A stretch of 64,000 bases of DNA. Source: Streptomyces sp. SID8352 (lineage in GTDB: Bacteria > Actinomycetota > Actinomycetes > Streptomycetales > Streptomycetaceae). A program made the position numbers and the translations under genes. The stretch is taken from contig NZ_WWGX01000022.1 of the NCBI RefSeq assembly GCF_009862265.1, forward strand, positions 26,632-90,631, read 5' to 3'. Within the stretch, counting starts at the first letter, position 1. Each line of letters begins with the position of its first letter. The notes beneath the pieces were generated by a model, which ran no database searches, was not told the DNA's origin, and saw only the letters and a program-made list of their open reading frames with translations. Below are positions 57,899 through 64,000 of this stretch, one piece after another.

Positions 57899-58954
57899 CG
57901 CGGACCGGCCCGCGGGTCGGCGGGGCCCTGACCGGTGGTGCCCGGCCTTCCCGGCGACTGCCGGGCCTGCCCGCGGGGCCCGGCCCGGCGGCCCGTCCGG
58001 ATCGGTGGTGCTTGCCCGCCCGGCGGCTCGCGGCCCACCCCGCGGGCCACCCGCCCGGACCGGGTCACCGTCGCCCGGCGGCTCGCCTGCCCGGCGGCTC
58101 GCGGCCCAGCCCGCAGGCCACCGGCCCGGACCGGCTCACCATCGCCCGGTGACTCGCCTGCCCGGTGACTCGCCCGCCCGGTGGCGCGGTGCCTCCGTCC
58201 GTGTGCGTCCGGCTCCTGGACGTACATCCGTCCCGCCGCGTACGTCCGGGGGACCGGAGCCGTCCGGACGTACGCGGTGGGACGGGGCCACGCGCGACGA
58301 CCCCGGCGGCTTTGGCCCGCACCCGAGAGGGGTGGGGCCCGGCCCTCCGGAACGCCCCGGGGGTATCCCGGATGGTTTCCCGGGGGCATCCCGGGGCCCT
58401 CGGGGTGTCCGTGGCCGTTCCGGGCTCCTTCGGGTCCTCGGGCCTCCCTGGGGGGATCCCCCGGGCTCCTTCGGGCCCCCCGGGCTCCCTCGGGCCGCCC
58501 CAGGTCTCCCCGGGCGCCCCTCAGGTCACCCGGGCAACCCCCCGGGGCGCCTCCTGGGGGTCACCCGGGCAACCTCAGGAGGCACCCCGGGCTCCTGGGT
58601 TGCCTGTAGTCGTTCCGGGCCCTCCGGGTCACCCCGGGCCTCCTCGGCGTGGCCCCCGGGCCCTCCGGGTGACCCCGGGCCTCCTCGAGGCGACCCGAGC
58701 CCCTCAAGGTCGCCCCGGGGCGCCCCGGGGCGCCCCGGGCCCCTCCGGGCCGCCCCGGCGGGCGACCGCCGCCGTCCGCCGGGGCCGGAGGGCGGCGCAC
58801 CGTGCCCGGCAGGCGTACGGAGCGTGAATCCGCCGACCGGTGCTGGCGCCTGGGCGGGAGCTTTTGTACCGTGGGGAAACAAAGTGGTTCCGCCCGTTTT
58901 CCCTGACCGGCGGGCGGGACCGCTTGCTCACACCCCGTGCTCTGGAGTCTGCCG
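57899..58954. other. Long GC repeat region without genes
   Basis: The 1,056 bp contain no gene that I can support. From 58018 to 58160 a 71-bp unit is tandemly duplicated with several changes (both copies begin CCCGGCGGCTCGCGGCCCA). From 58350 to 58750 there are many CCCGGGCTCC/CCCCGGGCCTCC variants, with a 41-bp near repeat at 58619 and 58660. The promoter of the HAD phosphatase gene probably lies in the less biased part at 58855-58950. Confidence 0.7.
58018..58160. repeat. 71-bp imperfect tandem duplication
   Basis: Two adjacent copies, 58018-58088 and 58089-58159, differ at about eight positions. Smaller CGCCCGGTGACTCGCC units follow the second copy. Confidence 0.8.
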
Positions 58955-59617
58955 ATGACGGCCACCACCGTGTTCACCGCCCGTGCCCTGCTGCTCGACA
59001 TGGACGGCACGCTCGTCAACTCGGACGCCTCCGTGGAGCGCGTCTGGCGGCGCTGGGCCGACCGGCAGGGGCTCGACGGCGACGAGGTGATCGGCGTCGT
59101 CCACGGGCGACAGGGCTACGCCTCCATGGCGATACTGCTCCCGCACCGGCCCATGGCGGAGAACCACGCCGACAACGCGCGGATGCTCGCCGAGGAGACC
59201 GCCGACACCGAGGGCGTCGTCCCCGTTCCCGGCGCCCCCGAGTTCCTGGCCTCGCTGAGCGGGTTGCCGCACGCCCTGGTGACCTCCGCCGACGTGGGGC
59301 TGTCCACCGCGCGGATGGCCGCCGCCGGGCTCGCGCTGCCCGAGGTCCGGGTCACCGCCGAATCGGTCGGCGCCAGCAAGCCCGACCCCGAGGGCTTCCT
59401 CAAGGGCGCCGCCGAGCTGGGCATCGCCCCCGCCGACTGCGTGGCCTTCGAGGACTCCGGCGCCGGGATCGCCGCCGCCCGCGCCGCCGGGATGCGCGTC
59501 GTCGGCATCGGCCCCCGGGCCGCCGCCCACGGGCCCGACGTCGTCGTGGACGACCTGACACGGGTGCGCGTGGAGCAGGGCGCCGAGCCCGGCACGCTGC
59601 GCCTCACCATCGGCTGA
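58955..59617 (+). CDS. HAD-superfamily phosphatase (sugar phosphate type)
   Basis: A 220-aa HAD hydrolase of the beta-phosphoglucomutase/glycerol-3-phosphatase group. Motif I is LLLDMDGTLVNSD (nucleophile Asp16), motif II is the Thr/Ser of LVTSAD, motif III the Lys of GASKPDPEGF, and motif IV FEDSGAGIAAA. The cap (FWR-type helices between 25 and 85) is of the C1 kind. GGAG lies 7 nt before ATG 58955 (MTATTVFTARALLL); an in-frame start 18 nt earlier is less likely. Substrate unknown; 2-deoxyglucose-6-phosphate and glycerol-3-phosphate phosphatases are close in pattern. It ends at a strong shared terminator. Confidence 0.9.
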   Translation: MTATTVFTARALLLDMDGTLVNSDASVERVWRRWADRQGLDGDEVIGVVHGRQGYASMAILLPHRPMAENHADNARMLAEETADTEGVVPVPGAPEFLASLSGLPHALVTSADVGLSTARMAAAGLALPEVRVTAESVGASKPDPEGFLKGAAELGIAPADCVAFEDSGAGIAAARAAGMRVVGIGPRAAAHGPDVVVDDLTRVRVEQGAEPGTLRLTIG

Positions 59618-59649
59618 CGCCCGGCCCGGTATCCCGACCCGGGCGTGCC

Positions 59650-59691
59650 ACGGCCCCGCCGGTACGGACAGGACCGTACCGGCGGGGCCGT
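59650..59691. terminator. Bidirectional terminator
   Basis: A perfect 18-bp stem (59650-59667 with 59674-59691) with loop ACAGGA, between the convergent HAD and peptidoglycan-binding genes. Confidence 0.92.
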
Positions 59692-59700
59692 CGCGCGCGG

Positions 59701-64000
<4,300 letters not shown>

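Overview
The window is a chromosomal segment of a Streptomyces or very close relative. G+C is extreme, third codon positions are almost always G or C, GTG and TTG starts are common, ribosome binding sites are GGAGG-like, and several genes start about 6 nt after a TAnnnT element, which suggests leaderless transcripts. From memory, gene content and order over about 14.7-42 kb match the Streptomyces coelicolor SCO236x-SCO239x region (fasR-fabD-fabH-acpP-fabF, aceE, TerD/TerC genes). I see no IS element, integrase, CRISPR array or rRNA. One tRNA gene (Val, anticodon TAC) is present.

Region by region: (1) 0.2-6.1 kb, minus strand: a compact cluster of three paralogous seven-helix membrane proteins (MAB_1171c/DUF6545-like), an HExxH metallopeptidase and an FAD monooxygenase. 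This is the best candidate for an undescribed system. (2) 6.7-9.5 kb: a Tat-exported GH35-like protein that seems to lack its catalytic glutamates. (3) 11-15.2 kb: a MarR regulator divergent from an NADP-dependent oxidoreductase, an EI24 membrane protein, a GDSL lipoprotein and a DUF3145 protein. (4) 15.4-20.3 kb: the type II fatty acid synthesis operon with its activator fasR. (5) 20.4-28.2 kb: pirin, serine hydrolase, MerR regulator, DUF4429/SHOCT protein, alpha/beta hydrolase, and a divergent TetR/DHA2 efflux pair. (6) 28.3-32.4 kb: aceE, a DUF3052 protein and an AhpE-type peroxiredoxin. (7) 32.6-42.4 kb: a Ter stress module with four TerD-fold genes, a DUF475/TerC membrane protein, a CitE-like lyase, a fused phosphoribosyltransferase/TRSP/StiP/PELOTA protein and a HAD phosphatase. 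(8) 42.5-51.4 kb: FmdB zinc ribbon, coiled-coil protein, DUF4097 lipoprotein, tRNA-Val, DUF6153/DUF305 pair, DedA, DoxX and small conserved proteins. (9) 51.7-54.4 kb: two DUF397 genes sharing a 108-bp identical tract, an XRE/DUF5753 regulator and a divergent operon of three unknowns. (10) 54.6-64 kb: an SahH-like protein, a secreted HNH nuclease, a yybP-ykoY manganese riboswitch with its GDT1-type transporter, a HAD phosphatase, a membrane peptidoglycan-binding protein and a DHA2 exporter with a winged-helix tail that runs off the window.

The core of the window is housekeeping metabolism (pyruvate to acetyl-CoA by AceE, acetyl-CoA to fatty acids by Fab enzymes) next to envelope, metal and oxidative stress functions. 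Intergenic space is rich in short GC tandem repeats, most of them probably slippage products. All family names come from reading motifs and from memory; no database search was run.
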